From the IMG/VR virus record IMGVR_UViG_3300031758_000557, positions 1 through 24,331 of that record: 24,331 bases of DNA; one strand, written 5' to 3'. Positions 1 through 5,075 of the stretch are shown here, one piece after another (position 1 is the stretch's first letter; each line of letters starts with the position of its first letter). Both the position numbers and the translations under genes were made by a program. The stretch comes from a virus. The notes beneath the pieces were generated by a model, which ran no database searches, was not told the DNA's origin, and saw nothing but the letters and a program-made list of their open reading frames with translations.

Positions 1-72
1 GTTTCGCTCAGCAGCCCTCCAGAAAGCCTACCCCCTATGCGGTCATGCCTAGATTCTGCGCACGCGACGGCG
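1..72 (-). other. left-edge gap with an RBS-like site
   Basis: No gene is contained here. GGAGGG (15-20, minus strand) looks like the RBS of a gene starting just beyond the left edge, which by position would be expected to be the small terminase subunit or a head gene; this is inference. Confidence 0.3.
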
Positions 73-399
73 TTATGCCCGGCTCTCTGCGTTCGTCTTC
101 TTCTGGTGGCAATGCGCGCACAAACACTGGCCGCCGGCTACGTCATATCGCGACACCCCATTAACGCAGCGGTCGCTGCCGGCGACCACTGGCGAGATGT
201 GATCGGCGTGCGCCTCTCCCTTCTTGGTGCAGAGCATGGAGCACCGGCGGCATCGCCATCCATCGCGGGTCAGCACAGCAAGACGCCACGCGAAGTGACG
301 CTTGTCACAGTACCCACGGGAGGCAGCGTTCGGCCTAGACTCCGGCAGACTTGCTGGCCGGAGCCGAGCCTGCCGGAATCGGGGCACCCGCGTCGGCAT
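73..399 (-). CDS. HNH endonuclease, terminase-neighbour type (108 aa)
   Basis: The central and C-terminal part is HNH: RLAVLTRDGWRCRRC (39-53) with the first Cys pair 50/53, HADHISPV (64-71) with the catalytic His67, and GGQCLCAHCHQKKT (89-101) with the second Cys pair. HNH genes just before the terminase are common in tailed phages and help cut packaging ends, and this gene is the last before the left edge. RBS GAAGAG lies about 8 nt before the ATG at 399. The first 30 residues are basic and may bind DNA. Confidence 0.85.
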   Translation of the reverse strand: MPTRVPRFRQARLRPASLPESRPNAASRGYCDKRHFAWRLAVLTRDGWRCRRCSMLCTKKGEAHADHISPVVAGSDRCVNGVSRYDVAGGQCLCAHCHQKKTNAESRA

Positions 400-402
400 G
401 CG

Positions 403-759
403 TCAACTCTTCAGCGTCACGATCCCAGTGGTGCCGGTCGAGTTCGTGGTGCCACTCGCGATCCGCAGGAACGGCACGGCAAACGTCTCGTCAGGCAGCG
501 GGTAGGCCCGGCCCTCAGTCGTGCTGGGACTCAGCGTGATCTCGCAGGCCGACCCGTCCACCTTCCGCAGACGACGGTACGGCCCGGCCTCAGCCGACGC
601 TGACCACATCTGGAGCGTGGTCGCGTTGGTGCTCATGGTGCCCAGATCGACCACGCCGCCGGCAAAGTCCTCGAGCCGCAGCGTGGTGCAGAGCGAGGTG
701 GCGGTGTGCAGGGTGATCGAGACTTGGCGGGCACGCCGCCGCAGCTTCACTTCCGACAT
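403..759 (-). CDS. probable small virion protein (118 aa)
   Basis: This beta-rich protein begins MSEVKLRRRARQVSITLHTATSLCTTLRLEDFAGGVVDLGTMSTNATTLQMWSASAEAGPYRRL and ends FLRIASGTTNSTGTTGIVTLKS. The content of Thr, Ser, Gly and Val with alternating polarity is that of small head-decoration or tail-accessory proteins of phages. The family is not recognised. A strong RBS (AGGAG) precedes the ATG. It comes right before an HNH gene, near where the terminase and head genes should begin to the left. Confidence 0.55.
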   Translation of the reverse strand: MSEVKLRRRARQVSITLHTATSLCTTLRLEDFAGGVVDLGTMSTNATTLQMWSASAEAGPYRRLRKVDGSACEITLSPSTTEGRAYPLPDETFAVPFLRIASGTTNSTGTTGIVTLKS

Positions 760-807
760 GGCATATCTCCTGGGTAGGCACGGGGGATGGCCCGCGACGC
801 GGCCTCA

Positions 808-1002
808 TCAGCCATCCAGCGTAGGCGTCAGATCCCGTAACCTTGCAGCCTCAGCCTCTAGTTCCTCCAGGCGGTCGGCAGCTTCGAGCAGGGCGGCACG
901 CTGAAGCCGCACCACCTCGTCAACGTGCTGGAGGTGCACGGAGAGGTAGATATTCCCGTGGTATGACGCGAGCGTGCGGAGCTTGTCGGGAAGCGAGTGC
1001 AT
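808..1002 (-). CDS. small coiled-coil protein (64 aa)
   Basis: The sequence MHSLPDKLRTLASYHGNIYLSVHLQHVDEVVRLQRAALLEAADRLEELEAEAARLRDL has heptad-like Leu/Ala spacing in its second half, a probable coiled coil. There is no RBS; instead TATCCT lies 6 nt before the ATG, the same distance as the -10 boxes of the leaderless promoters at 3278-3305 and 4540-4567, although no good -35 box is present. The function is unknown; it precedes a probable virion protein. Confidence 0.5.
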   Translation of the reverse strand: MHSLPDKLRTLASYHGNIYLSVHLQHVDEVVRLQRAALLEAADRLEELEAEAARLRDLTPTLDG

Positions 1003-1023
1003 GACGGAAGGATATGGCGGTCG

Positions 1024-1221
1024 TCAATCGTCAGGCGGCTCCGGCAACGGCATCCAGTGGCTCACGTCTTGCAGTGCCGGGCGTGCCATCGCCCCAACCT
1101 CGCACTCGTAGGTGATGACCTTCACATCAACGTAGGCGTGCGGCCCGTGATGGTGGACAACGAGGTAGCGTCCCTCAGGGGGCTTGCGTTCGGCGACGGG
1201 AATCCATGCCGGCTGGCTCAT
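1024..1221 (-). CDS. DUF551-like protein, copy 3 (65 aa)
   Basis: It begins MSQPAWIPVAERKPPEGRYLVVHHHGPH and ends VSHWMPLPEPPDD, the DUF551 ends, with a K where the others have L in ER(L/K)P. The middle is His-rich. It lies 27 bp downstream of the second copy, so these two are adjacent, likely tandem duplicates that have diverged strongly in between the conserved ends. Confidence 0.75.
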   Translation of the reverse strand: MSQPAWIPVAERKPPEGRYLVVHHHGPHAYVDVKVITYECEVGAMARPALQDVSHWMPLPEPPDD

Positions 1222-1248
1222 GCGCTTCTTCGCCGCAGTAGCGTCACT

Positions 1249-1557
1249 TCAGCCAGGCCACGCAGGGGGCTGCGGGAGCGGCATCCAGTGGGTCGCCCTG
1301 CCCATAACAATGCTCACGTCCTCAAGGAACTCCTCGCCAAAATAGGGGCATCTCCAATGCCCCTGAAACATATGGGCAACCGTAACCGAGCGATCTGCCG
1401 GGTTATCTCCCTGGACGAAAACGGCAACGGCAATGCGCTCCTCTGGCAGCCGCTCCGTCACCGGAATCCAACCGTCAAGGATCGCTTGACGGTTCGCCGC
1501 AGAACCAGCGGATGCAAGAGACGGCTCAGCCGCGCCGTGCGTGTTGTCATCGCTCAT
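1249..1557 (-). CDS. DUF551-like protein, copy 2 (102 aa)
   Basis: After an extra 29-residue N-terminal stretch (MSDDNTHGAAEPSL...) it has GWIPVTERLPEERIAVAVF and ends ATHWMPLPQPPAWPG, the two ends of DUF551. The interior (GHWRCPYFGEEFLEDVS) differs from the other copies. RBS AGGAG lies 9 nt upstream. It is the longest of the three paralogues in this window. Confidence 0.75.
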   Translation of the reverse strand: MSDDNTHGAAEPSLASAGSAANRQAILDGWIPVTERLPEERIAVAVFVQGDNPADRSVTVAHMFQGHWRCPYFGEEFLEDVSIVMGRATHWMPLPQPPAWPG

Positions 1558-1590
1558 CGTTCGCCGCTCCTGATCCTTGGCGTTCTACGG

Positions 1591-1833
1591 CTATCCGTTG
1601 CCGCACTCTTTGCACGCCGGTTTCTGGCCATCGCTGGCAATCTCCTGCGGAAACCTGTACTTGCCGCACCGCGCGCATCGTCGCTGCCTAAGTCCAGCCT
1701 TGTACTGAATGGCGGCCCACTCATCCCAATCGCAATACCCGGAAGGCGGTTGATCTCCCGGCTTATATGGCCCACCCGAGAGCGTGATGAATCCAACTCT
1801 CCGACCGCGTGAATCCGTGATTGAAGCATCCAT
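1591..1833 (-). CDS. zinc-ribbon hypothetical protein (80 aa)
   Basis: The N-terminal half (DSRGRRVGFITLSGGPYKPGDQPPSGYCDWDEWAAIQYKAGL) is unrecognised. The C-terminal half has a four-Cys zinc ribbon, CARCGKYRFPQEI...ACKECGNG, with two CxxC pairs. Such small ribbons in phages often bind nucleic acid or host proteins. The ATG at 1833 is chosen because upstream in-frame codons run through the methyltransferase gene. A 33-bp gap separates it from the DUF551-like gene downstream. Confidence 0.6.
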   Translation of the reverse strand: MDASITDSRGRRVGFITLSGGPYKPGDQPPSGYCDWDEWAAIQYKAGLRQRRCARCGKYRFPQEIASDGQKPACKECGNG

Positions 1834-1856
1834 TGGAAATCCACAACGCTGGCGAC

Positions 1857-2381
1857 CTATGGCTCCAGAATGAAGGCTGCGATGTGCCGCCCCGTCCCCT
1901 TGCCCTTGGATCCGTCCTCGGTTGCGTGCCACCTAACGTCGCCAAGGTTTCGCACCTTCGCTGCCCCGCAGGCGGCAAGCATCATCAGAACCCACTTGTC
2001 CACCGGGTACACCACCACCGACAACTTGCCCTTCCGCTGCTCCTCAATCGCCTTTCGCATCCATGCCGTTGGCCCCTTCTTGCGGCCGTTGTGGATGATG
2101 GATCCGAATGGCGGGTTGACGTAGTTGCTGCTCCCCCACTCGCAAGTAAGTCCGTCGAATCCAGGTGGCACAGGGTACGGGCATGGGTCAAAGTCGAAAT
2201 GAAACTCGGCGTCCAGTTCGGCGTATAGCTCTGGTGGCGTCAGCCAGTAGTGTTTGCCGTCGTCTCCGTTGCCGACGTGGAACTTGTTGAGGTGAGGCGG
2301 GAGCGTGCTCTGGTGCGCCGCCGTAGAACCAAGCGATGGAGCAGACGGCGGGAATGGAGTCCAAAGTGATAGCTGCGTCAT
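1857..2381 (-). CDS. phage N6-adenine DNA methyltransferase (Dam-like, 174 aa)
   Basis: The landmarks are YWLTPPELYAELDAEFHFDFDPCPYP (45-69) and NYVNPPFG (86-93), where NPPF is the catalytic motif of adenine methyltransferases; these match the phage Dam-like family. It should methylate adenine in phage DNA, protecting it from restriction or marking replication. It begins MTQLSLWTPF; QLSLW closely resembles the sliding-clamp-binding motif QLSLF, and this phage encodes a clamp. An in-frame ATG at 2399 six codons upstream is an alternative start. Confidence 0.8.
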   Translation of the reverse strand: MTQLSLWTPFPPSAPSLGSTAAHQSTLPPHLNKFHVGNGDDGKHYWLTPPELYAELDAEFHFDFDPCPYPVPPGFDGLTCEWGSSNYVNPPFGSIIHNGRKKGPTAWMRKAIEEQRKGKLSVVVYPVDKWVLMMLAACGAAKVRNLGDVRWHATEDGSKGKGTGRHIAAFILEP

Positions 2382-2415
2382 GTGTCCGCCGCTGCTCATC
2401 GCCAGCGTTCTGTGG

Positions 2416-2634
2416 CTACTTGCCGTCCGTTGGCGGGGCCGGGAGCGGCATCCAGTGGGTCGGCGGGTCTATCGGTTCTGGGTAGCAGAACCAACCCGCT
2501 TCACGATCAATGCCGCCTCCGCTGCTGGCGTCGTGCCATTGGCACTCGAAGACCGGGTCGCCCGGACGCCACCCGAGGACCGACGTGCCATCTTGCGGCA
2601 GTCGTTCGCCCACCGAAATCCATTTGCTTTCCAT
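2416..2634 (-). CDS. DUF551-like protein, copy 1 (72 aa)
   Basis: It opens MESKWISVGERLPQDGTSVLGW and closes THWMPLPAPPTDGK, the two signatures of DUF551 proteins (WIxVxERLP at the start, HWMPLPxPP at the end). The function of the family is unknown; members are common in phages and integrated elements. Two more copies lie at 1249-1557 and 1024-1221. The start at 2634 has a weak RBS; a TTG at 2691 overlapping the methyltransferase is less likely. The codons for the HWMPLP end lie in a 22-nt stretch (2441-2462) identical to 1274-1295. Confidence 0.75.
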   Translation of the reverse strand: MESKWISVGERLPQDGTSVLGWRPGDPVFECQWHDASSGGGIDREAGWFCYPEPIDPPTHWMPLPAPPTDGK

Positions 2635-2662
2635 GCCCGCACTTTCGCTCGGTAACGCCTCT

Positions 2663-3271
2663 TCACACCGCCGACAGTAGCGGAGTCTCAATGTACGCGC
2701 CCCACTGGTCGGCCATCGCCGCTGCGATCCCTTCGTAGGTCTTGCTTCTGATCTTCCAGCGGTCGGGCGACGGGGCCAGTTTGTTCTGCCCGCTCGCGGT
2801 CTGGTTCTCCCAGCGATCCCGGTGCTCCAGCACGTTCGTCGCCCGCAGATGAGGCAAGCCCTTTAGCCAGAGACAGGTAGCCTTCGACTCTGGGTGGCCG
2901 AACTGCCAAGGCTGGATGGTCTGGTCGGGCTTCCGCCAGAGCGATGACATGATGCAGACCGGGTTTTCTATGGCAATGTGCGGTATATCGGCCTTTGCTA
3001 GCCGCATGAAAAACGACACGCTCGCCTGCTGCCTGCCGTCCATTCGCTTCGCTTGGAAGTGCCTCGCCCCGCTTACGGACAGGTCGGTGCATGGCGGGTG
3101 GGCGATCATCAAGTCCCACGGGTAGTCCAGAACATCGCGGACATCGCCTTGGTAGTGCGGGCCGGGCGTCTCGGTCGGCAGAAGGTCGCATGACATCGCC
3201 TCATGCCCGAGAGCCAAGAAGGCGTCCCGCACGGCACCACTGTACTCACAAGCGATCAGCACCCTTGCCAT
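2663..3271 (-). CDS. DNA cytosine methyltransferase-like protein (202 aa)
   Basis: The sequence ARVLIACEYSGAVRDAFLALGHEAMSCDLLPTETPG is the SAM-binding start of a phage family of small C5-cytosine-methyltransferase-like enzymes. Next comes DLMIAHPPCTDLSVSG with the catalytic PPC (59-61), the ENP motif (102-104), and the typical WQFGHPESKATCLWLKGLPHL. The full target-recognition domain of large C5 enzymes is missing; members are about this short. It probably modifies phage DNA to evade restriction, though substrates are not proved. Its ATG is predicted to be leaderless. A second, adenine-type methyltransferase lies downstream. Confidence 0.75.
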   Translation of the reverse strand: MARVLIACEYSGAVRDAFLALGHEAMSCDLLPTETPGPHYQGDVRDVLDYPWDLMIAHPPCTDLSVSGARHFQAKRMDGRQQASVSFFMRLAKADIPHIAIENPVCIMSSLWRKPDQTIQPWQFGHPESKATCLWLKGLPHLRATNVLEHRDRWENQTASGQNKLAPSPDRWKIRSKTYEGIAAAMADQWGAYIETPLLSAV

Positions 3272-3277
3272 GACCGC

Positions 3278-3305
3278 AGATTACCGAGCGTGGCAACTGG
3301 GTCAA
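3278..3305 (-). promoter_or_regulatory. promoter predicting a leaderless mRNA (gene at 3271)
   Basis: A -35 box TTGACC (3300-3305), 16-bp spacer and -10 box TAATCT (3278-3283). The -10 box is 6 nt before the ATG at 3271. The -35 region and 15 nt around it (3299-3313) are identical to the promoter at 4540-4567, and both genes begin with the same GCGGTC-ATG context. Confidence 0.65.
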
Positions 3306-3337
3306 CGCTCGTTCAGAAGCGCGACCGCACCTGATTT

Positions 3338-3568
3338 CTATCGTTTGGTCCGCTCCAGAAGCGCCCGCAGCGCTGACGAAATACGCAGGCACTCGTCCTT
3401 GTCTGGTGGACGATGATGGCCGATTGCACTCAGTTCTGAGTCGGCAGCGACAATCGCTTCCAGTTCCGCGTCGGTGAGCGTGAGCCGATGGCTCCAAGAA
3501 TCAACGGTTTGTAACGACCCGTCCTCGTTCACTCCGATGATCGGCCGTGCTGGCGTCCACTTGTCCAT
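3338..3568 (-). CDS. small hypothetical protein (76 aa)
   Basis: This unknown protein begins MDKWTPARPIIGVNEDGSLQTVDSWSHRLTLTDAELEAIVAADSEL and ends in a helix (DECLRISSALRALLERTKR). It shows the LTLTDAELEAI pattern of small phage regulatory or accessory proteins, with no enzyme motif. The start at 3568 is supported by GAGGG about 6 nt upstream; an earlier ATG would overlap the preceding gene. The next gene is separated by 66 bp that hold the leaderless-type promoter. Confidence 0.6.
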   Translation of the reverse strand: MDKWTPARPIIGVNEDGSLQTVDSWSHRLTLTDAELEAIVAADSELSAIGHHRPPDKDECLRISSALRALLERTKR

Positions 3569-3600
3569 CGCGTCCCTCTCTGATTTCAGTAGCGCAATTG

Positions 3601-3936
3601 CTAAAAGTCGCCGCCGCATGACCCAGAATCAAAACTGCTTCCTGAGTCATACGAGCCACTGTCGTAACTGCTGCCTCCAGAATCGTATGAACTAGAGTCA
3701 TACGACCCAGCCCCAGAATCTACCTCCGGCGTCTGGTGGCAGTGGTGGTCTTCCGATGTGTTCATCATGTCGCCAAGCATCCCTCCAGCGAGGTTGCCGC
3801 CAAGCAATCCGCCTACAAGTCCGTCGTTCGTGGCGTAGCCGAGGGCAACAGACTGCACAAAACCATCGTCAGACGATGCAGGCACGGCAGTGACGATTGC
3901 GTGCTTCGGCTTCTTTTTTCTGAGCCAGCCAAACAT
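3601..3936 (-). CDS. small protein with a Tyr/Asp/Ser/Gly repeat tail (111 aa)
   Basis: The N-terminus MFGWLRKKKPKHAIVTAVPASSDDG is basic, the middle (NDGLVGGLLGGNLAGGMLGDMM) is a Gly/Leu-rich hydrophobic stretch like a glycine-zipper, and the last 40 residues repeat SYDSG/SSYDSG/FDSG units ending in CGGDF. The repeated tail should be disordered. Proteins with similar tails exist in phages and bacteria, but their function is unknown to me; membrane association through the glycine-zipper is an inference. It has a strong RBS (AAAGGAG) and a long regulated leader with a promoter, operator and terminator. Confidence 0.65.
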   Translation of the reverse strand: MFGWLRKKKPKHAIVTAVPASSDDGFVQSVALGYATNDGLVGGLLGGNLAGGMLGDMMNTSEDHHCHQTPEVDSGAGSYDSSSYDSGGSSYDSGSYDSGSSFDSGSCGGDF

Positions 3937-4004
3937 GGAAACTCCTTTGGTTTCGTAGATAAGAAACGTCTTTACCTGCGGCGTGTAGTGTCAGGTTCCT
4001 TCGC

Positions 4005-4037
4005 AAAAAAACTGCCGGATCATACGTGCAATCCGAC
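4005..4037 (-). terminator. intrinsic terminator in the leader
   Basis: On the minus strand GTCGGAT (4031-4037) pairs with ATCCGGC (4014-4020), seven pairs with one G-T, around a 10-nt loop, followed by AG and seven T (4005-4011). It lies downstream of the promoter at 4072-4099, so that promoter would yield a short RNA of roughly 60 nt unless readthrough occurs. It may also stop transcripts from the genes further right. Confidence 0.65.
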
Positions 4038-4056
4038 GAGATTCGTTGCATTTTGC

Positions 4057-4093
4057 ATATGTTGCGGGCGTAACATATCGAATCAGATATGTT
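4057..4093 (-). promoter_or_regulatory. three-half-site operator
   Basis: On the minus strand the order is AACATAT (4087-4093), 8 nt, ATATGTT (4072-4078), 8 nt, AACATAT (4057-4063). The spacing is exactly 8 in both gaps, a 15-nt period, so two overlapping dimer sites could be filled alternately or cooperatively. It overlaps the -10 box of the promoter at 4072-4099. Confidence 0.6.
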
Positions 4094-4099
4094 TCACAA
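4072..4099 (-). promoter_or_regulatory. promoter inside a half-site array
   Basis: A -35 box TTGTGA (4094-4099), 16-bp spacer and -10 box TATGTT (4072-4077). The -10 box lies within the ATATGTT half-site of the operator array, and the spacer contains another half-site, so a bound regulator would occlude polymerase. Expected start near 4065, about 130 nt before the ATG at 3936. Confidence 0.55.
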
Positions 4100-4250
4100 A
4101 CGAGATTCTGTAAGCATTAGCGGTGCATTTCTCTTACAGAACAGAGCCTGTCACTTTTCGACAGTTTGTGTAGTGCCGGTGCCTGCGGGTCGCGGTGCCG
4201 GTTTATCTTTCCGGTCGCTGCCGCAAGCTGTCGCCGCCGGCGCGGCGTTG

Positions 4251-4315
4251 CTGTCCCGCTCGGGATCGTCGGCATCGAAATCGCACGTTTTCGACTCGGT
4301 CTGTCCCGCTCGGGA
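4251..4315. repeat. two 15-nt direct repeats with internal palindrome
   Basis: CTGTCCCGCTCGGGA occurs at 4251-4265 and 4301-4315, exactly 50 bp apart. Each copy holds the palindrome TCCCG-CT-CGGGA. Between them, TCGAAA (4275-4280) and TTTCGA (4289-4294) form another inverted repeat. The block lies right after the gene ending at 4318 and could be a protein-binding or 3'-end structure. Confidence 0.5.
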
Positions 4316-4317
4316 AA

Positions 4318-4533
4318 TCATACGAGAAGCTCCACAAGCTCATGCGGGATCAACTCGCGAACGGCTTCCAGTTCGCGTGTCGCCTCGTCACCGATCTCGG
4401 CGTATTTGAGCCGGCCCCGAATCGCCTGCTGGATCGCCTCCAGGGCGATCAAGGCGTCCCGGCCCGCGAGGCAGTACCGATGCTCGCGGGCGTCGTCGGG
4501 GTCGCTGCAATCGAACCGGAGGATGGCTTGCAT
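4318..4533 (-). CDS. small hypothetical phage protein (71 aa)
   Basis: This short protein, MQAILRFDCSDPDDAREHRYCLAGRDALIALEAIQQAIRGRLKYAEIGDEATRELEAVRELIPHELVELL, is of a type often found in phages: a beta strand (AILRFDC), a helix carrying the substrate-like loop, then two helices. Function is unknown. Its ATG is 6 nt from the promoter -10 box, so its mRNA is predicted to be leaderless. After its stop there are two copies of a 15-nt palindrome-containing repeat (4251-4265, 4301-4315). Confidence 0.65.
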   Translation of the reverse strand: MQAILRFDCSDPDDAREHRYCLAGRDALIALEAIQQAIRGRLKYAEIGDEATRELEAVRELIPHELVELLV

Positions 4534-4539
4534 GACCGC

Positions 4540-4567
4540 AGCCTATGCGATGCGTCAATCGGGTCAA
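4540..4567 (-). promoter_or_regulatory. promoter predicting a leaderless mRNA (gene at 4533)
   Basis: A -35 box TTGACC (4562-4567), 16-bp spacer and -10 box TAGGCT (4540-4545) lie 6 nt before the ATG at 4533. The expected transcript start is at or next to the A of ATG, so there is no room for an RBS. The 15-nt stretch 4561-4575 is identical to 3299-3313. Confidence 0.6.
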
Positions 4568-4757
4568 CGCTCGTTTTATCGCGATTTGCGATTAGCGAAA
4601 TGCCACTGGGGCGGCCCACTCGTCGCCAAGCCGTTGTCGGGCTGCGTTACGTCTCGCCCCTGCCCGCCGCCAGCCTGCGCGAGGCGTTAGCTCCAGTGTG
4701 GCACTGGGCGACTGGCGGAAGGCTTAGTGTTTTGGTCTGTACTCTGTGGGTGTACGG

Positions 4758-5075
4758 TCACTCGCGCGGCGGATCGGGCGGGAGCAACGCGACCGCTTCG
4801 GCCCAAGGCAGCACCTCCACCGCAGCGCTCAGCACCGTCTTGTCCGCAGCCTCCCACATTGCGTGCAGAAGCCCGCCGGGTTCGATCTCTGTGAGAACAT
4901 CGGCACACAGCATCAACCGCCCATCGGTCAGCGTGCGAGGCACAGGGACGCAGTTAGGCGAGCCATAAACCGCGTGCAAATCCGCGAGCCGAAAGGCAAG
5001 CTGCGAATTGAAAACCAACGCGAGGCTCTTAGCTTCGGCGTCAGAGATTGGAAGTGTCAGTTCGCTTAGTTTCAT
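4758..5075 (-). CDS. hypothetical protein coupled to the tail protein (105 aa)
   Basis: This unknown protein begins MKLSELTLPISDAEAKSLALVFNSQLAFRLADLHAVYGSPNCVPVPRT. It is globular, without signal peptide or membrane segment. Its ATG overlaps the stop of the probable tail protein (ATGA), so it may be a tail accessory or chaperone-like protein by analogy with small genes after tail fibres. After its stop a 224-bp gap follows with a hairpin at 4693-4707 (CCAGTG-N3-CACTGG) and the promoter of the next gene. Confidence 0.6.
   Translation of the reverse strand: MKLSELTLPISDAEAKSLALVFNSQLAFRLADLHAVYGSPNCVPVPRTLTDGRLMLCADVLTEIEPGGLLHAMWEAADKTVLSAAVEVLPWAEAVALLPPDPPRE

Larger units (their letters stand above)
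1274..2462 (+). repeat. 22-nt direct repeat shared by two DUF551 genes
   Basis: Positions 1274-1295 and 2441-2462 are identical over 22 nt and encode the HWMPLP end (with the same codons) on the minus strand. The third copy at about 1043-1058 shares the core GGCATCCAGTGG. It marks either recent duplication or gene conversion. Confidence 0.6.
3937..4317 (-). other. 381-bp regulatory gap without a gene
   Basis: No credible gene is found on either strand. It holds, right to left on the minus strand, the 15-nt repeats (4251-4315), a CTGTC-N7-GACAG inverted repeat (4148-4164), the promoter and half-site array (4057-4099), an intrinsic terminator (4005-4037), and the RBS AAAGGAG before the ATG at 3936. 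The segment from about 3950 to 4160 is AT-richer than the rest of the window. Confidence 0.7.

Noticed and set aside
997-1812. Long plus-strand open frame of 271 codons
   Set aside because: It is antisense to three genes with family signatures (DUF551, zinc ribbon), is very Arg-rich and has no recognisable domain; it is a GC-rich shadow.
1554-1844. Minus-strand frame of 96 codons
   Set aside because: It overlaps the zinc-ribbon gene in another frame and has no domain or RBS.
4600-4757. Integron attC-like inverted sequences (GTTAG/CTAAC) near a hairpin
   Set aside because: The core R/Y boxes and spacing do not match attC sites, and no integron integrase is present.
4195-4968. Long plus-strand open frame of 257 codons across the 4318 and 4758 genes
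   Set aside because: It has no RBS, low-complexity Arg/Ser/Ala composition, and runs through two promoters and repeats used by minus-strand genes.
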